Assembly: GCF_036237315.1 (NCBI RefSeq)
Contig: NZ_CP108356.1
Location: 5,027,501-5,091,500, forward strand
Direction of reading: 5' to 3'
Source: Streptomyces sp. NBC_01351
GTDB taxonomy: Bacteria > Actinomycetota > Actinomycetes > Streptomycetales > Streptomycetaceae
DNA: 64,000 nt
Made by a program: the position numbers and the translations under genes
The notes under the pieces: generated by a model
Told to the model about the DNA's origin: nothing
The model's input: only the letters and a program-made list of their open reading frames with translations
Database searches by the model: none
Shown here: piece by piece, positions 43,043-53,540 of the stretch
How the letters are laid out: the number at the start of each line of letters is the position of its first letter
Numbering within the stretch: the stretch's first letter is position 1

Positions 43043-44680
43043 GTGAGCGATACCCAGGGCAGTCACCGCCGTGGCCGTTCCCTGCCGGGGGCGTACGAAC
43101 CCACCCTCCCGGCCTGGCCTGCCGGTGCGGGCGACGCCCCCGGCGAGCCCGGGCCCGGCGTCCCCGCCCCGCGCGGCATGGAGGAGCGCCCCTCACGGCG
43201 CCGCGCCCGCGGCCCCGGTGCCGAGGAAACCCTGCCCGACCCCGACCCGGCGGGCCCGGGACGCCGCCGCGGCGCGACCGCCGATACGACGACCCCCGCG
43301 TCCCCGCCCACCGGAACGGGCACCGGCCGCCGCCGGGGCCCCGCGGGCAGCGCCGTGGCCACCGCCCCCGCCCCGCCCGGACCCGGCCGCCGGCGCGGCA
43401 CTCCGGCCGAGACGCCGGGCCCCGCCGCCCCGCCGGGCCCCGGCCGACGGCGCGGCGCGGTGGCCGAGGCGGCTCCGGCCGCCCCGCCGGGACCCGGGCG
43501 CCGCCGCGGCGGGGGGCCCGCCATTCTCCCGGCCCCGGCCGGCCCCGGCAGCGGCCGCCGCCGGGCCCCGGCCGTCCCCTCACCCGCCCCGGGAGGGAAC
43601 TGGCGGCGGATCGTGCCGCAGGCCCTCGTCGTCGCCTTCCTCGCCGGCGGCACCACCGCGTTCGTCGCCGCCGACAAGACCGTCCGGCTCACCGTGGACG
43701 GCGTCCCCAGGGACCTCCACACCTTCGCCGACGACGTCACCGAACTGCTGGCAGCCGAAGGCCTCGGCGTCGGCCCCCACGACCTCGTCGCCCCCGCCCC
43801 CGGCGAACCCCTCGACGACGGGGAACAGGTCGTCGTCCGCTACGGCCGCCCCCTGCGCCTGACCCTCGACGGACAGCAGCGCCAGGTGTGGACCACCGCC
43901 CGCACCGTCGAAGGCGCCCTGCGCCAGCTCGGCATCCGCGCCGAGGGCGCCTACCTCTCGGCCCCCCGCACCGCCCCCGTCCCCCGCGCGGGCCTCGCCC
44001 TCAGCGTCCGCACCGAACGCAGCGTCACCTTCCTCGCCGACGGCGGCGAACGCACCATCCGCACCAACGCCGCCACCGTCCGGGAAGCCCTCGACCAGGC
44101 CGGCATCACCCTGCACGGCCAGGACAACACCTCCGTACCCGCGGACTCCTACCCGCGAGACGGCCAGACCGTCACCGTCCTCCGCATCACCGGCACCCGC
44201 GAGGTCCGCGAGGAGCGCATCGCGTACGCCGTCGAGAAGACCGAGGACCCCTCCCTCTTCACCGGCACCGAAGTCGTCGAACGCGCCGGCCGGCCCGGCG
44301 CGCGCAGGGTCACGTACAGCCTGCGCACCGTCAACGGGGTCCGGCAGAAGCCCCGCCGCGTCACCGAGGAGATCGTCCGCGAGCCCGTCACCCAGCTCGT
44401 CAAGGTCGGCACGAAGCCGCTGCCCACCTCCGTCTCCGGCGCCGACGGCCTCGACTGGTCCGCCCTCGCCCAGTGCGAGTCCGGCGGCCGCCCCACCGCC
44501 ACCGACCCCTCGGGCACGTACGGCGGCCTCTACCAGTTCGACGTCCGCACCTGGCAGGGCCTCGGCGGCAGCGGCCGCCCCCAGGACGCACCCGCCGCGG
44601 AACAGACGTACCGGGCGAAGAAGCTCTACGTGCAGCGGGGGGCGAGTCCCTGGCCGCACTGCGGCCGCAGGCTCACATAG
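43043..44680 (+). CDS. rpfB: Resuscitation-promoting factor RpfB
   Basis: Cell-surface muralytic enzyme that promotes spore germination and exit from dormancy. 545 residues: a cytoplasmic Pro/Arg-rich N-terminus (residues ~72-173 with five GRRRG and one GRRRA motifs), a transmembrane helix at ~189-210, three DUF348 repeats, a G5 domain (EVREERIAYAVEKTEDPSLF) and the C-terminal transglycosylase-like domain LDWSALAQCESGGRPTATDP with catalytic Glu in QCESGG. The GTG at 43043 follows GGAG by eight bases. The cytoplasmic part is long for RpfB. Confidence 0.93.
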   Translation: MSDTQGSHRRGRSLPGAYEPTLPAWPAGAGDAPGEPGPGVPAPRGMEERPSRRRARGPGAEETLPDPDPAGPGRRRGATADTTTPASPPTGTGTGRRRGPAGSAVATAPAPPGPGRRRGTPAETPGPAAPPGPGRRRGAVAEAAPAAPPGPGRRRGGGPAILPAPAGPGSGRRRAPAVPSPAPGGNWRRIVPQALVVAFLAGGTTAFVAADKTVRLTVDGVPRDLHTFADDVTELLAAEGLGVGPHDLVAPAPGEPLDDGEQVVVRYGRPLRLTLDGQQRQVWTTARTVEGALRQLGIRAEGAYLSAPRTAPVPRAGLALSVRTERSVTFLADGGERTIRTNAATVREALDQAGITLHGQDNTSVPADSYPRDGQTVTVLRITGTREVREERIAYAVEKTEDPSLFTGTEVVERAGRPGARRVTYSLRTVNGVRQKPRRVTEEIVREPVTQLVKVGTKPLPTSVSGADGLDWSALAQCESGGRPTATDPSGTYGGLYQFDVRTWQGLGGSGRPQDAPAAEQTYRAKKLYVQRGASPWPHCGRRLT

Positions 44681-44686
44681 AAATGG

Positions 44687-44701
44687 GTTCGTGGATCGAA
44701 C
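44687..44701. terminator. Small hairpin after rpfB
   Basis: GTTCG-TGGAT-CGAAC follows the rpfB stop. It may be a weak terminator or the left-end hairpin of the inserted TnpB-like element. Confidence 0.3.
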
Positions 44702-44734
44702 GCGTGACCTTTCCTGCCGGGTGTCGTTGATCGG

Positions 44735-46535
44735 ATGACAGCATCGGCGTCGAGGGGTGTGAGTCGGAAGGTGCCGCTCGTGGAGGGCCAGGCGAGCTGG
44801 ACCGCTTGCGCCCGTGGCCTGCTGCGAAGGGGCGTGGACGAGGAGAGCGGTGAACGACTGACGGTCTCCATGCTGGCGGAGCGTGTTGGCTGGGCAGCCG
44901 ATCTCGTTTCCGGCATGGTCGCTGAGCTGTTGGCTGCGCACTGGAACGTCCTTGACGTGGCTGCCCTCGCCTCCGGGGAGGATGCAGGTGGGCGGAAGCT
45001 GCCGGCCGGACGGACGGCATCTGCCTTCGAGCGTCATCAAGGCCCGTACCCGCCAGATCGCCGTGTTCGCCGGCCGGCACGACCGGATGCCTGTCGATGT
45101 GTTTGAGGTGGAGAGCGCGCCCAGGGCAGCTCGGATGCTGCTGTTGTCGGCGTGTGATAGGCAACAGGCCACCATCGAGCGGGCGCATGAGCCGCGCCGC
45201 GCGCTGCTACGCCTGCAGCTCCCCACCCGGCCGGATCCGCGCTCGTACACGGACTGGACATGGGTGGCCTGCTCGGTCTCCCTGCCGCCGACGATCCCTG
45301 CGGGTGCGGTGCTGCACTTGCCCACGATCCGCCCACGCGGAGGTGGGGTCCGCGTCGATCTCGCCTACACCCAGGCTGTGCCGAAAGCCGTTCGTAGCGG
45401 GCACGTGGTCGCGCTCGGCGTGGACTGGGGCCTGAACACCCTGCTTTGCGCCGGAGCAGCGCGGCTGAACGAGGACGGGAGGATCACCGCCCTCGGGGCC
45501 GGTGGCATGTTCCGGGCCGCCGGTGTCCTTGCGAAGCAGCACCGGCTGCGCCGACTGTCCGAGTACTTGAACGCCAAGGTCGACCACTACCAGAGGCTGA
45601 GTGCAGGGGACGAGCAGCACGCGCTGGCCGGCAAACGAACTGTCTTGAGCGACGAGATCAGCCGAGTCTGCGCACGCCGCTCGAACCTCAATGACACTCT
45701 GGCCTGTGCCGCCGCCCGATGGGCCGTCGATCAGGCAATCGCCGCCGGGGCAAGCGTCATCTATGTTGAGGACCTGCGCTCTCTGGAGGCCCGTGGGATG
45801 GGCCGCACCATGAACACGCGCCTCTCTCAGCAGGTACGCGGGCAGATCGTCGATCGCATGCGGCACATGGCCGCCGAGACGGGCACAGCCGTCGTCAGTG
45901 TCCCGGCCCACAACACATCCAAGCACTGCCCGCGGTGCCTCACCCCGCTATCGCACCGCAAGGCCCCAGACCGGCCAACCGCACCGGGCTGGAAATGGGC
46001 CGTCTGCCCGTCCTGCCACTGGCAGGGCGACCGCGATCACGGTGCATGGCAGCGGATCGCGGCCCGCGGACTTGCCCACCAGGCCAAGACCGTCACCGAC
46101 CGCACCACCGGGGCCATGGCCATCCGCAGCGTCGTGGACCCACTCGAAGCGGGCGCGGTCATCACACCCCACGCACACCAGACCAGCCGGCGGGACAGGT
46201 CCAAGATCGGACCCACCCGGCACAAGACCAGACGTCCGACGCCCAGGCGACGCCGGACACCCTCCCCTGCCAGGCCCCCGGGCCCGGCAGGCAAGCGTCC
46301 GGAGGGACACGCCCACACGGACCGGCCCCGACTGCCGCGCGCAGCCGACCGGCACCAGGACGTGACGACGATCAGCACATCCACCGTCAGCCGGCACCGG
46401 CCACGAGGGTCAGCGCTGGGCGCGGGATTTCACTTCCACGCCCACGCCAGCCCTCCACTGTGGAATCCGATCCTCGGACCAGACACCATGCCTGGCACAG
46501 GATCACTCTGCCGATCTGAGACGCTTGCGCGGTGA
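44735..46535 (+). pseudogene. TnpB-like RuvC nuclease gene, frameshifted
   Basis: Orphan homologue of IS605-type TnpB, the RNA-guided nuclease ancestral to Cas12. The N-terminal ~93 codons (MTASASRGVSRKVPLVEGQ...) are in one frame and the rest in another. The break coincides with a duplicated GGAC at 45008-45015; removing four bases joins KLPAGR to HLPSSVIKARTRQI, giving ~598 residues. RuvC-I GVDWGLNTLL (Asp at 45423), RuvC-II IYVEDLRSL (Glu at 45778), zinc ribbon HCPRC...CPSCHW and RuvC-III GDRDHGAWQRIA are intact. The last ~150 residues are Arg/Pro-rich and end in GTGA overlap with ksgA. No TnpA is present. Confidence 0.75.
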
Positions 46536-47443
46536 GCACCGCAGAGCAGCAGCCCAACGAAAACCCCGCCACCCCTTCCGACGCCCTCCTCGGACCGGCC
46601 GAGATCCGGGAGCTGGCCGCCGTACTCGGCGTGAAGCCGACGAAGCAGAAGGGGCAGAACTTCGTCATCGACGCCAACACGGTGCGCCGGATCGTGCGCA
46701 CCGCCGAGGTGCGCCCCGACGACGTGGTCGTCGAGGTCGGGCCGGGGCTGGGCTCGCTGACGCTCGCCCTGCTGGAGGCCGCCGACCGGGTCACCGCCGT
46801 CGAGATCGACGACATCCTCGCGGCCGCGCTGCCCGCCACCATCGAAGCCCGGATGCCCGGGCGCAAGGACCGCTTCGCGCTGGTCCACTCCGACGCCATG
46901 CTCGTGACGGAGCTGCCCGGCCCGGCGCCCACCGCGCTCGTCGCGAACCTGCCGTACAACGTGGCCGTGCCGGTGCTGCTGACCATGCTCGACCGCTTCC
47001 CGAGCATCGAGCGGACCCTGGTCATGGTGCAGGCGGAGGTCGCCGACCGGCTCGCCGCCGAGCCGGGCAACAAGGTGTACGGGGTCCCCTCCGTCAAGGC
47101 CAACTGGTACGCGCACGTCAAGCGCGCCGGCTCCATCGGCCGCAAGGTCTTCTGGCCCGCGCCGAACGTCGACTCCGGCCTGGTATCGCTGGTCCGCCGG
47201 ACCGAGCCGATCAAGACCACCGCCACCAAGGCCGAGGTGTTCGCGGTCGTCGACGCCGCCTTCGCCCAGCGCCGCAAGACGCTGCGCGCCGCGCTGGCCG
47301 GCTGGGCCGGTTCGGCGGCGGGCGCCGAAGCCGCGCTGGTCGCCGCCGGGATCTCCCCGCAGGCGCGCGGGGAATCGCTGACGGTGGAGCAGTTCGCCGC
47401 GATCGCCGAGCACAAGCCCGCGGCGGAGAGGCCCGCGCTGTGA
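46532..47443 (+). CDS. ksgA: 16S rRNA dimethyladenosine transferase
   Basis: Dimethylates A1518 and A1519 of 16S rRNA with SAM during 30S assembly. 303 residues: [18 protein letters not shown], the SAM loop [24 protein letters not shown], catalytic [14 protein letters not shown] and [15 protein letters not shown]. The GTG at 46532 has no clear Shine-Dalgarno. It directly abuts the TnpB-like insertion, so its native upstream promoter region may have been changed. Overlaps ispE by GTGA. Confidence 0.93.
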   Translation: MSTAEQQPNENPATPSDALLGPAEIRELAAVLGVKPTKQKGQNFVIDANTVRRIVRTAEVRPDDVVVEVGPGLGSLTLALLEAADRVTAVEIDDILAAALPATIEARMPGRKDRFALVHSDAMLVTELPGPAPTALVANLPYNVAVPVLLTMLDRFPSIERTLVMVQAEVADRLAAEPGNKVYGVPSVKANWYAHVKRAGSIGRKVFWPAPNVDSGLVSLVRRTEPIKTTATKAEVFAVVDAAFAQRRKTLRAALAGWAGSAAGAEAALVAAGISPQARGESLTVEQFAAIAEHKPAAERPAL

Positions 47444-48351
47444 GCACCCGTACGAGCGTGACCGTGCGCGTCCCCGCGAAGGTCAACGTCCAGCTGGCGG
47501 TGGGCGCGGCCCGCCCCGACGGCTTCCACGACCTGGCCAACGTCTTCCTCGCCGTCTCCCTCTTCGACGAGGTCACGGCCACACCGGCCGACTCCCTGAC
47601 CGTCAGCTGCGAGGGCCCGGACGCCGACCACGTGCCGCTGGACCGTACGAACCTCGCCGCGCGGGCCGCCGAGCTCCTCGCGGCGCGCCACGGCATCGCC
47701 CCCTCGGTCCACCTCCACATCGCGAAGAACATCCCGGTGGCGGGCGGCATGGCCGGCGGCAGCGCGGACGGGGCCGCGGCCCTGCTGGCGTGCGACGCCC
47801 TGTGGGGGCTGGACACCCCGCGCGCCGAACTGCTCGACATCTGCGCGGCGCTCGGCAGCGACGTCCCGTTCAGCCTGGTCGGCGGCGCCGCGCTGGGCAC
47901 CGGCCGCGGGGAACTGCTGACGCCGGTGGCGTCGGGAACCTTCCACTGGGTGTTCGCGGTGGCCGACGGAGGGCTGTCCACCCCGGCCGTCTTCCGCGAG
48001 TTCGACCGCCTGGCCGCCGCCGAGGGCACGCCGATCCCGGAGCCCGAGGCCTCACCGGCCCTCCTCTCCGCCCTCGCCTCGGGGGACCCGGACACGCTGG
48101 CCGCCACCCTGGCGAACGACCTCCAGCCGGCCGCGCTGTCGCTGCGCCCGCAGCTGGCGGACACGCTGGCGGCGGGCCTGGACTCCGGAGCGCTGGCCGC
48201 GCTGGTCTCGGGCTCGGGGCCGACGACGGCCTTCCTGGTCCGCGACCCGGAATCCGCGCTGAAGGTGGCCGCCGTGCTCGACGCCTCGGGCACCTGCCGC
48301 ACCACCCGCGTGGCCGCCGCCCCGGCTCCTGGCGCCACTGTCCTGCCGTAG
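47440..48351 (+). CDS. ispE: 4-(cytidine 5'-diphospho)-2-C-methyl-D-erythritol kinase
   Basis: GHMP kinase of the MEP isoprenoid pathway, phosphorylating CDP-methylerythritol. 303 residues: [24 protein letters not shown], the ATP loop [42 protein letters not shown] and the C-terminal [12 protein letters not shown]. The GTG overlaps the ksgA stop; ksgA-ispE coupling is usual in actinobacteria. Confidence 0.93.
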   Translation: MSTRTSVTVRVPAKVNVQLAVGAARPDGFHDLANVFLAVSLFDEVTATPADSLTVSCEGPDADHVPLDRTNLAARAAELLAARHGIAPSVHLHIAKNIPVAGGMAGGSADGAAALLACDALWGLDTPRAELLDICAALGSDVPFSLVGGAALGTGRGELLTPVASGTFHWVFAVADGGLSTPAVFREFDRLAAAEGTPIPEPEASPALLSALASGDPDTLAATLANDLQPAALSLRPQLADTLAAGLDSGALAALVSGSGPTTAFLVRDPESALKVAAVLDASGTCRTTRVAAAPAPGATVLP

Positions 48352-48403
48352 CCCTGCGGGGGCCGCGGGCTGAAGATGCCGCTGCGCGGCACCCTGGGCT
48401 CTG

Positions 48404-48445
48404 CCCAGACCCTCCCCCCGGACGGAGTCTGGGGGAGGGTCTGGG
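48404..48445 (+). terminator. Repeat-derived terminator after ispE
   Basis: Fifteen-base arms CCCAGACCCTCCCCC and complement enclose CGGACGGAGTCT; another GGGGC/GCCCC hairpin follows. The loop and right arm are an inverted copy of the CTCCCCCAGACTCCGTCCG repeat, so a mobile-like repeat appears to serve as terminator here. Confidence 0.6.
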
Positions 48446-48540
48446 GCGGAGCCCCAGCAAGGGGGCCGCGCCCGTACTCAGGCGGGAGTTGAGTACCCGG
48501 GCCCTGTCGGGGGAGGGGCGCCGCGGGCCACCGTAGGCGC

Positions 48541-49881
48541 ATGACAGCGAGCGCACGCGACATGGCCGAGGCGACCCCCGCCACCCGCGACCGGTACGTC
48601 GACCTCCTGCGGGTCGCCTCCCTCGGCACCGTCATCGCCGGCCACTGGCTGATGGCGGCCGTCAGCACCGGCGGCATAGGGAATCTCCTCGCCCTCGTGC
48701 CCGCCCTCCAGGTGCTCACCTGGGGGCTGCAGATCATGCCGGTGTTCTTCTTCGTCGGCGGCTTCGCGCACGCGCTCTCGTACCGCAGCCTCGCCCGCCG
48801 CGGCGACGGGCAGCCCGTCTACGCCGCCTTCCTGCGGGCCCGGCTCCAGCGGCTGCTGCGGCCCACGCTCGTCTTCGTCCTCGTGTGGGCCGTCCTCGCG
48901 CTCGGCGTGCAGCTCGCCGGGCGCGGCGACGGGGTGCTGAGCGGGGCCGCGCTGCGGATGGTGACGCAGCCGCTGTGGTTCATCGGGATCTACCTCGCGA
49001 TGGTCGCCCTCACCCCGCCGCTGCTCAAGCTCCACGGGCGCCACGGATGGGCCGCCTTCGCCGGGCTGTTCGGCGCGGCCGCCGCCGTGGACGTACTGCG
49101 CTTCGCGCTCGGCGTGCCGTACGTGGAGTTCCTGAACTTCGCCTTCGTCTGGCTCGCCGTCCACCAGCTCGGCTTCCTCCGCGCCGACGGCCGGCTCGGC
49201 GGGGTCCGCCTGCCCGCCGCCCTCGCCGCCGCGGGCCTCGCCGGGGCCGCGCTGCTGGTGGCGTACGGGCCGTACCCGCTGTCCATGGTCGGGATGCCCG
49301 GCGAGAAGGTCTCCAACATGGCCCCGCCCACTCTGGCCCTGCTCTGCCACGGCCTGTGGCTCGTCGGCGCCGTCCAGCTCCTGGCCCGGCCCGCCACCGC
49401 CTGGCTGCGCCGCCCCCGCGTCTGGCGCGGGGTCGTCGCCGCCAACGGGATCGCCATGACCGCCTTCCTCTGGCACCTCACCGCGATGCTCGCCGTGTAC
49501 GGAGCCCAGCTCGCCCTCGGGATCGCCCTGCCCGAGCCCGCCACCGCCGCCTGGTGGGCGCAGGTGCCCGTACGGATCCTCCTGGCGGCCGCCCTGACCG
49601 CACTGCTCGTCGCCTGCTTCCGCCGCTTCGAGGCCCCGTCCGCCCCGTCCGCATCCCCGACGGCCGCGGGAAGCGGCCCGCGCGCCGCCGCCGGCATCAC
49701 CCTGTGCATCCTCGGCATCCTCGGGCTCTCCATGACCGGCCTCGGGGGCCTGCTCGAAGGGCACAGCGCCACCCTGATCGCCGTCCCCGTCACCGCGCCG
49801 GCCGCCATCGCGATGGCGCTCGGCGGCCGGCTGCTGGTGGAACGGTCCGGCCCCGCCCGGCGCGTTAGGCTGAGGGGCTGA
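48541..49881 (+). CDS. Acyltransferase 3 family membrane protein
   Basis: Integral membrane O-acyltransferase of 446 residues with about ten helices. The family signature DRYVDLLRVASLGTVIAGHW (Arg, Asp and His) opens the protein; FFFVGGFAHALSYRSL and RLQRLLRPTLVFVLVWAV follow. It may acetylate a surface glycan, lipid or antibiotic; no partner gene reveals the substrate. The ATG has no ribosome site and a minimal leader. Confidence 0.85.
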   Translation: MTASARDMAEATPATRDRYVDLLRVASLGTVIAGHWLMAAVSTGGIGNLLALVPALQVLTWGLQIMPVFFFVGGFAHALSYRSLARRGDGQPVYAAFLRARLQRLLRPTLVFVLVWAVLALGVQLAGRGDGVLSGAALRMVTQPLWFIGIYLAMVALTPPLLKLHGRHGWAAFAGLFGAAAAVDVLRFALGVPYVEFLNFAFVWLAVHQLGFLRADGRLGGVRLPAALAAAGLAGAALLVAYGPYPLSMVGMPGEKVSNMAPPTLALLCHGLWLVGAVQLLARPATAWLRRPRVWRGVVAANGIAMTAFLWHLTAMLAVYGAQLALGIALPEPATAAWWAQVPVRILLAAALTALLVACFRRFEAPSAPSASPTAAGSGPRAAAGITLCILGILGLSMTGLGGLLEGHSATLIAVPVTAPAAIAMALGGRLLVERSGPARRVRLRG

Positions 49882-49909
49882 TCCACACCCCTTCCCTGGA
49901 GCGCGTCTG

Positions 49910-51718
<1,809 letters not shown>

Positions 51719-51755
51719 CCGCGGCGCGGCAACTGGCCGGATAACGACGGCGTCA

Positions 51756-51796
51756 CGGGCCGGTCCTCCCTTGGGAACAGGGCGAGGACCGGCCCG
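51756..51796 (+). terminator. Terminator of the ABC-F gene
   Basis: CGGGCCGGTCCTC and GAGGACCGGCCCG form a perfect 13-bp stem with a 15-base loop, 38 bases after the stop. Confidence 0.75.
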
Positions 51797-51864
51797 ATGT
51801 ATGTGCTACGTCAGTGATAGAAAGGTCATTCCCCACGACCGCCCGAAGCCGAAGGTGTGCGCTG

Positions 51865-53499
51865 ATGACCGAGCCGCCCCAGCCGCCGAACCAGCCACCG
51901 ACACCTTCGGGTTACGGGCACCTGCCCGGCCCGCCGCAGCCCGGTACGTACGGATATCCGCCGCAGGGTGCCAATCCGTACGCCCAGCAGCCCCATCCGC
52001 CCCAGCAGCCCCCGACGCAGCCCGGGTACGGCTACCCGCCGCCCCCCGGAATCCCCGGAACGCCGCCGCCCGCGCCCGGGATGCCGCCGAAGAAGAAGCT
52101 GACCCTGCTGATCGCCGCCTCGGTGGCCTCGCTGCTCCTCCTCGGAGGCGTCGGCTACGTCGTCTTCTCCGGGGGCGACGAGGACCCGAAGCCGCCCGTC
52201 GCGCAGGAGTCCACGCCCGCCGACGGCAAGCCCTCCGCGTCGGCTTCCGTGGACAAGGGCGACGGCAGCGGCAACGGCAGCCAGGAAGGCGACCTCAACT
52301 CCGGCCGCAAGCAGGGCGAGGACAAGGTCCTCTGGTACAAGGGCATCAAGATCGACGGGCCCGGCAGGGGCGTCGACTCCGTGGGCCAGTGGGTGGTCGG
52401 CGACACCGTCGTCAAGAGCGTCTGGAAGTCCCTCACCGGGTACGCGGTCACCGACGGCAAGGAGAAGTGGACCCTTCCCTTCCCCACCGCGATCTGCGCC
52501 TCCACCCCACAGACCACCGCCGACGGCAAGACGGTCGTCATGTACCGCGACGGCGAGTCGGACAGCGCCTCCTGCACCCAGATGCGCGTCGTCGACCTGA
52601 AGACGGGCAAGGAGGTCTGGTCGAAGGAGGTGCCAAAGGAGGGGCTCTTCGACATCTTCACCAGCCCCTCGGTGGACATCACCGGCGACACCGTCGCCAT
52701 CAGCCGCGGCGGCAACGCCAGCGCCTTCAAGGTCAGCACCGGCGACAAGCTCTTCGGCAGCAACCAGGGCGAGGGCTGCAAGCCCGACTCCTACACGGCC
52801 GGCAACGGCAAGATGATCGCCCTCGCCACCTGCCAGGACGAGAACCGCACCGTCGAGGTCCACGGCACCGACCCGGTCACCGGGGCGAAGAACTGGACCT
52901 TCCGGCTCCCCGCGAAGTTCAAGGTCACCAGCATCTACTCGGTGGACCCGCTCGTCCTCGACGTCGGCAACGAGGAGAGCAAGGAGCGCTCCATCATCGT
53001 CGTCGGCCCCGACGGGAAGCAGACCGCCACCCTCTCCGGCGAGGGCACCTTCCCCGTCGGCTGCGGCGACACCGGCATCTTCCGGTCCCTGTCGACCTGC
53101 AGCGCCTCGGTCGTCGACGGCAACATCCTCTACCTGCCCACCAAGCCCGCCGTCGGCAAGGCGAACGAGATCGTCGCCTTCGACCTGACCACCGGCAAGG
53201 CCAAGTGGCGCACCCCGGCCGGAGACCAGCGCACCATCGTGCCGGTCAAGGCCGAGAACGGGCAGCTGATCGCCTACCGCAAGGCCGAGGAGGACAGGGG
53301 CGGCGAGGTCCTCTCCATCCCGGCCGCCGGCGGCACCCCCACCGCGCTCCTGCGCCACCCCTCGGGCCCCGCCGCTCCGGTCGAGAGCTCCTTCCGCGCC
53401 ACGAAGGTCGACTACGTGGACGGACGGTTCTTCATCTCCAGCAGCCAGTTGGCGGCCGCGGGCAAGGAAGAGAAGCTCCTGATGGTCTTCGGCAAGTGA
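51865..53499 (+). CDS. PQQ-type beta-propeller membrane protein (copy 1)
   Basis: Type II membrane protein of 544 residues, function unknown. A cytoplasmic Pro/Gln/Tyr-rich tail (~75 residues), one helix (~78-100, LTLLIAASVASLLLLGGVG), a Ser/Gly linker, then an extracytoplasmic propeller with PQQ-like blade endings such as DLKTGKEVWSKEV, DPVTGAKNWTFRL and DLTTGKAKWRTPA. The last resemble BamB-like blades, so protein scaffolding is more likely than PQQ catalysis. ATG at 51865 after GAAGG. Followed 42 bases later by a paralogue. Confidence 0.8.
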   Translation: MTEPPQPPNQPPTPSGYGHLPGPPQPGTYGYPPQGANPYAQQPHPPQQPPTQPGYGYPPPPGIPGTPPPAPGMPPKKKLTLLIAASVASLLLLGGVGYVVFSGGDEDPKPPVAQESTPADGKPSASASVDKGDGSGNGSQEGDLNSGRKQGEDKVLWYKGIKIDGPGRGVDSVGQWVVGDTVVKSVWKSLTGYAVTDGKEKWTLPFPTAICASTPQTTADGKTVVMYRDGESDSASCTQMRVVDLKTGKEVWSKEVPKEGLFDIFTSPSVDITGDTVAISRGGNASAFKVSTGDKLFGSNQGEGCKPDSYTAGNGKMIALATCQDENRTVEVHGTDPVTGAKNWTFRLPAKFKVTSIYSVDPLVLDVGNEESKERSIIVVGPDGKQTATLSGEGTFPVGCGDTGIFRSLSTCSASVVDGNILYLPTKPAVGKANEIVAFDLTTGKAKWRTPAGDQRTIVPVKAENGQLIAYRKAEEDRGGEVLSIPAAGGTPTALLRHPSGPAAPVESSFRATKVDYVDGRFFISSSQLAAAGKEEKLLMVFGK

Positions 53500-53540
53500 A
53501 CGTGTCCGACGAGCCGCCCACCGAGAGGCAGTAGCAACGC

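Noticed and set aside
43043..44680. CRISPR-like repeat pattern in the 5' part of rpfB
   Set aside because: The GRRRG repeats are protein-coding, irregularly spaced and without unique spacers.
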